Source: CAZNUM01 sp964539305
GTDB taxonomy: Bacteria > Fidelibacterota > Marinisomatia > Marinisomatales > TCS55
NCBI GenBank assembly: GCA_964539305.1
Contig: CAZIIM010000001.1
Coordinates: 78,710 to 142,709 of the forward strand
Direction of reading: 5' to 3'
DNA length: 64,000 bases
The position numbers were made by a program, and so were the translations under genes. Below the pieces are notes generated by a model, which searched no databases, had not been told where the DNA came from, and worked only from the letters and a program-made list of their open reading frames with translations. Each line of letters starts with the position of its first letter. Position 1 is the first letter of the stretch. Positions 63,215 through 64,000 of the stretch are shown here, piece by piece.

Positions 63215-63250
63215 AAACCTTTCAAAGGTTCCAAACCTTTGAAAGGTTTT
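63215..63250. repeat. Short palindromic repeat (AACCTTTCAAAGGTT type)
   Basis: AAACCTTTCAAAGGTT followed by CC and AAACCTTTGAAAGGTTTT: two imperfect palindromes in tandem, each with a 7-bp arm. A related set occurs at 63788-63837, on the other side of hicAB. The shape is that of REP-like interspersed palindromes. Confidence 0.8.
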
Positions 63251-63374
63251 ATCTTTCTCTCAATTTGCATTCAACCACCCTCTTCTTTAACGATTCAAGA
63301 TTGTATTGTAACTGAACGTATAAGATGGGAAAGAAGTCTCTACCTTTATAATCCTAAAGGTATTAATTTTATCG

Positions 63375-63557
63375 GTGAAGCGGTCAGAACTCATTCGCTG
63401 GCTGAAAAGAAATGGTGCCAGACTGATTCGTGAAGGCAGTCGCCATTCTTTCTGGGGAAAAGAACAGAGACGAACTGCCATACCCCGACATTCTGAAATT
63501 GTTGACAATCTGGCACGGAAAATCTGCAAAGATTTGGAAATCCCCTTTAAAAAGTGA
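63375..63557 (+). CDS. hicA: HicA-family toxin (mRNA interferase)
   Basis: HicA cleaves mRNA and is held in check by HicB. The 60-residue product has the dsRBD-like fold's signature: KRSELIRWLKRNGARLIREGSRHSFWGKE with the catalytic His in GSRHSFW, and the later TAIPRHSEIVDNLARKICKDL. Length is normal for HicA. It is followed after 6 bp by hicB on the same strand. The pair lies between two copies of a cohesin-like tail. Confidence 0.88.
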   Translation: MKRSELIRWLKRNGARLIREGSRHSFWGKEQRRTAIPRHSEIVDNLARKICKDLEIPFKK

Positions 63558-63563
63558 ACAACT

Positions 63564-63755
63564 ATGAAATACAGAGCTATTATTAAACAGGAAAAAGGCT
63601 GGTGGATCGGTTGGTTGGTAGATTTTCCGGGTGTAAATGCCCAGGAACGAAGCCGTGAGGAAGTAATCGAATCCTTAAAAATAGCTGCCAGAGAAATGCG
63701 CACCCTTAAGGTTGATCTTCCTAAAAATGCCCAACTTGAAACCATCGAAGCATAA
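63564..63755 (+). CDS. hicB: HicB-family antitoxin (short form)
   Basis: The 63-residue product has the partial RNase H-like fold of HicB: KYRAIIKQEKGWWIGWLVDFPGVNAQERSREEVIESLKIAA, where the WWIGWLVDFPGV block and the ALENAxE-like helix are typical. It lacks the C-terminal DNA-binding (ribbon-helix-helix or HTH) domain of longer HicB proteins, so autoregulation may be absent or carried by a partner. It follows hicA by 6 bp. Confidence 0.85.
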   Translation: MKYRAIIKQEKGWWIGWLVDFPGVNAQERSREEVIESLKIAAREMRTLKVDLPKNAQLETIEA

Positions 63756-63787
63756 TTAACTATATTGTACATGACAACTTCACAGTT

Positions 63788-63837
63788 AAATCCTTTCAAA
63801 GGTTCAAAACCTCTGAAAGGTTCTTTGAAAGGTTTTT
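63788..63837. repeat. Short palindromic repeats (AACCTTTCAAAGGTT type), second cluster
   Basis: TCCTTTCAAAGGTTCAAAACCTCTGAAAGGTTCTTTGAAAGGTTTTT: three related half-palindromes, similar to the cluster at 63215-63250. The two clusters bracket hicAB and lie next to the two cohesin-tail copies. Confidence 0.78.
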
Positions 63838-63842
63838 GTCTG

Positions 63843-64000
63843 TTATTCCGCATTCACCACCCCTTCTCCCAGACCATTGAGAATAATGGGATTGTCATCC
63901 GGGTCCACCAGTTCACAGGCAGTGCTGTAGCTTAAGACCGACTGTCCCGGCGCCGTGGCACTGAACACCAGGTAGGCTAATGTGCCTGTCCCTGAAACAG
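63843..64000 (-). CDS. Cohesin-like secreted protein, C-terminal end (partial, 5' part beyond window)
   Basis: The minus-strand frame entering at 64000 reads VSGTGTLAYLVFSATAPGQS, then LSYSTACELVDPDDNPIILN and ends GVVNAE at TAA 63843. The pattern (TLAxLxF, then a strand, then LVDxDDNPI, then a final strand) resembles the C-terminus of a cohesin module. No further motifs can be judged because the gene runs out of the window. Its tail is duplicated at 63140-63212, directly before the giant gene. Whether it pairs with the dockerin-like segment of the giant protein is not known. Confidence 0.62.
   Translation of the reverse strand, partial: VSGTGTLAYLVFSATAPGQSVLSYSTACELVDPDDNPIILNGLGEGVVNAE

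Noticed and set aside
63287..63853. A 188-residue minus-strand frame across hicAB
   Set aside because: After the first 25 residues it runs through palindromic repeats and the antisense of hicA and hicB; its start is the ATG inside the cohesin stop region. hicA and hicB have clear family motifs in the other strand.

Overview
The window looks like a chromosomal contig or scaffold from an uncultured bacterium of the FCB superphylum (Bacteroidota/Ca. Marinimicrobia-like). The signs are: a secreted giant protein ending in a type IX secretion (T9SS)-style sorting domain, a BtuB/BtuG-type cobalamin uptake pair, a 31-residue Lys/Arg-rich AURKAIP1/COX24-like protein, a DUF3098 membrane protein, and an 11-subunit complex I. 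The phylum is an inference from gene content; no rRNA gene is present. A run of 100 N at 51637-51736 shows this is a scaffolded draft assembly.

Layout. 1-13104 (all minus) carries the energy genes nuoA-B-C-D-H-I-J-K-L-M-N followed after 37 bp by nqrA-B-C (nqrC is cut by the window start): complex I without nuoE/F/G plus the Na+-pumping NADH:quinone reductase, apparently in one transcription unit. 13286-14659 (plus) holds proline dehydrogenase and a CoA-binding protein. 37533 down to 14672 (all minus, mostly overlapping genes) is a long housekeeping run. In transcription order it reads NlpC/P60 hydrolase, HNH endonuclease, trpS, scpA, scpB, rluB, cmk, rpsA, a YbbR protein, tsaD, a von Willebrand A membrane protein, ugd, rfbC, serS, plsC, DUF2851, rfaE2, a MltD-like transglycosylase, sppA, HU, the 31-aa ribosome-associated protein, an S1/P1 nuclease, xseA, xseB and nadK.

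37665-44085 is a cobalamin-related locus. A B12 riboswitch (plus) precedes a TonB-dependent receptor (BtuB-like) and a BtuG-like lipoprotein, and these converge on a minus-strand group of a YhaM-type HD nuclease, an ECF transporter S component and an outer-membrane barrel. 44608-47700 is a fur-feoA-feoB-Cys-rich small protein iron operon with a Fur-box-like palindrome. pcrA/uvrD and mltG follow. 51413-51908 holds a putative promoter, a 138-bp tandem repeat made from tRNA-Asp pieces interrupted by two hairpins (broken by the N gap), an intact tRNA-Asp(GTC) and a strong terminator.

52192-63150 is one 3652-residue gene for a secreted mosaic protein: a seven-repeat delta-60 propeller, FN3 and LamG modules in alternation, a beta-helix, Ig-like domains, a dockerin-like segment and a sorting domain. 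Upstream lie a relic of a cohesin-like C-terminus, a HicA/HicB toxin-antitoxin pair flanked by short palindromic repeats, and the intact end of a cohesin-like gene that runs out of the window. The most unusual parts are the tRNA-Asp-derived array and the duplicated cohesin-tail/giant-gene junction around hicAB.
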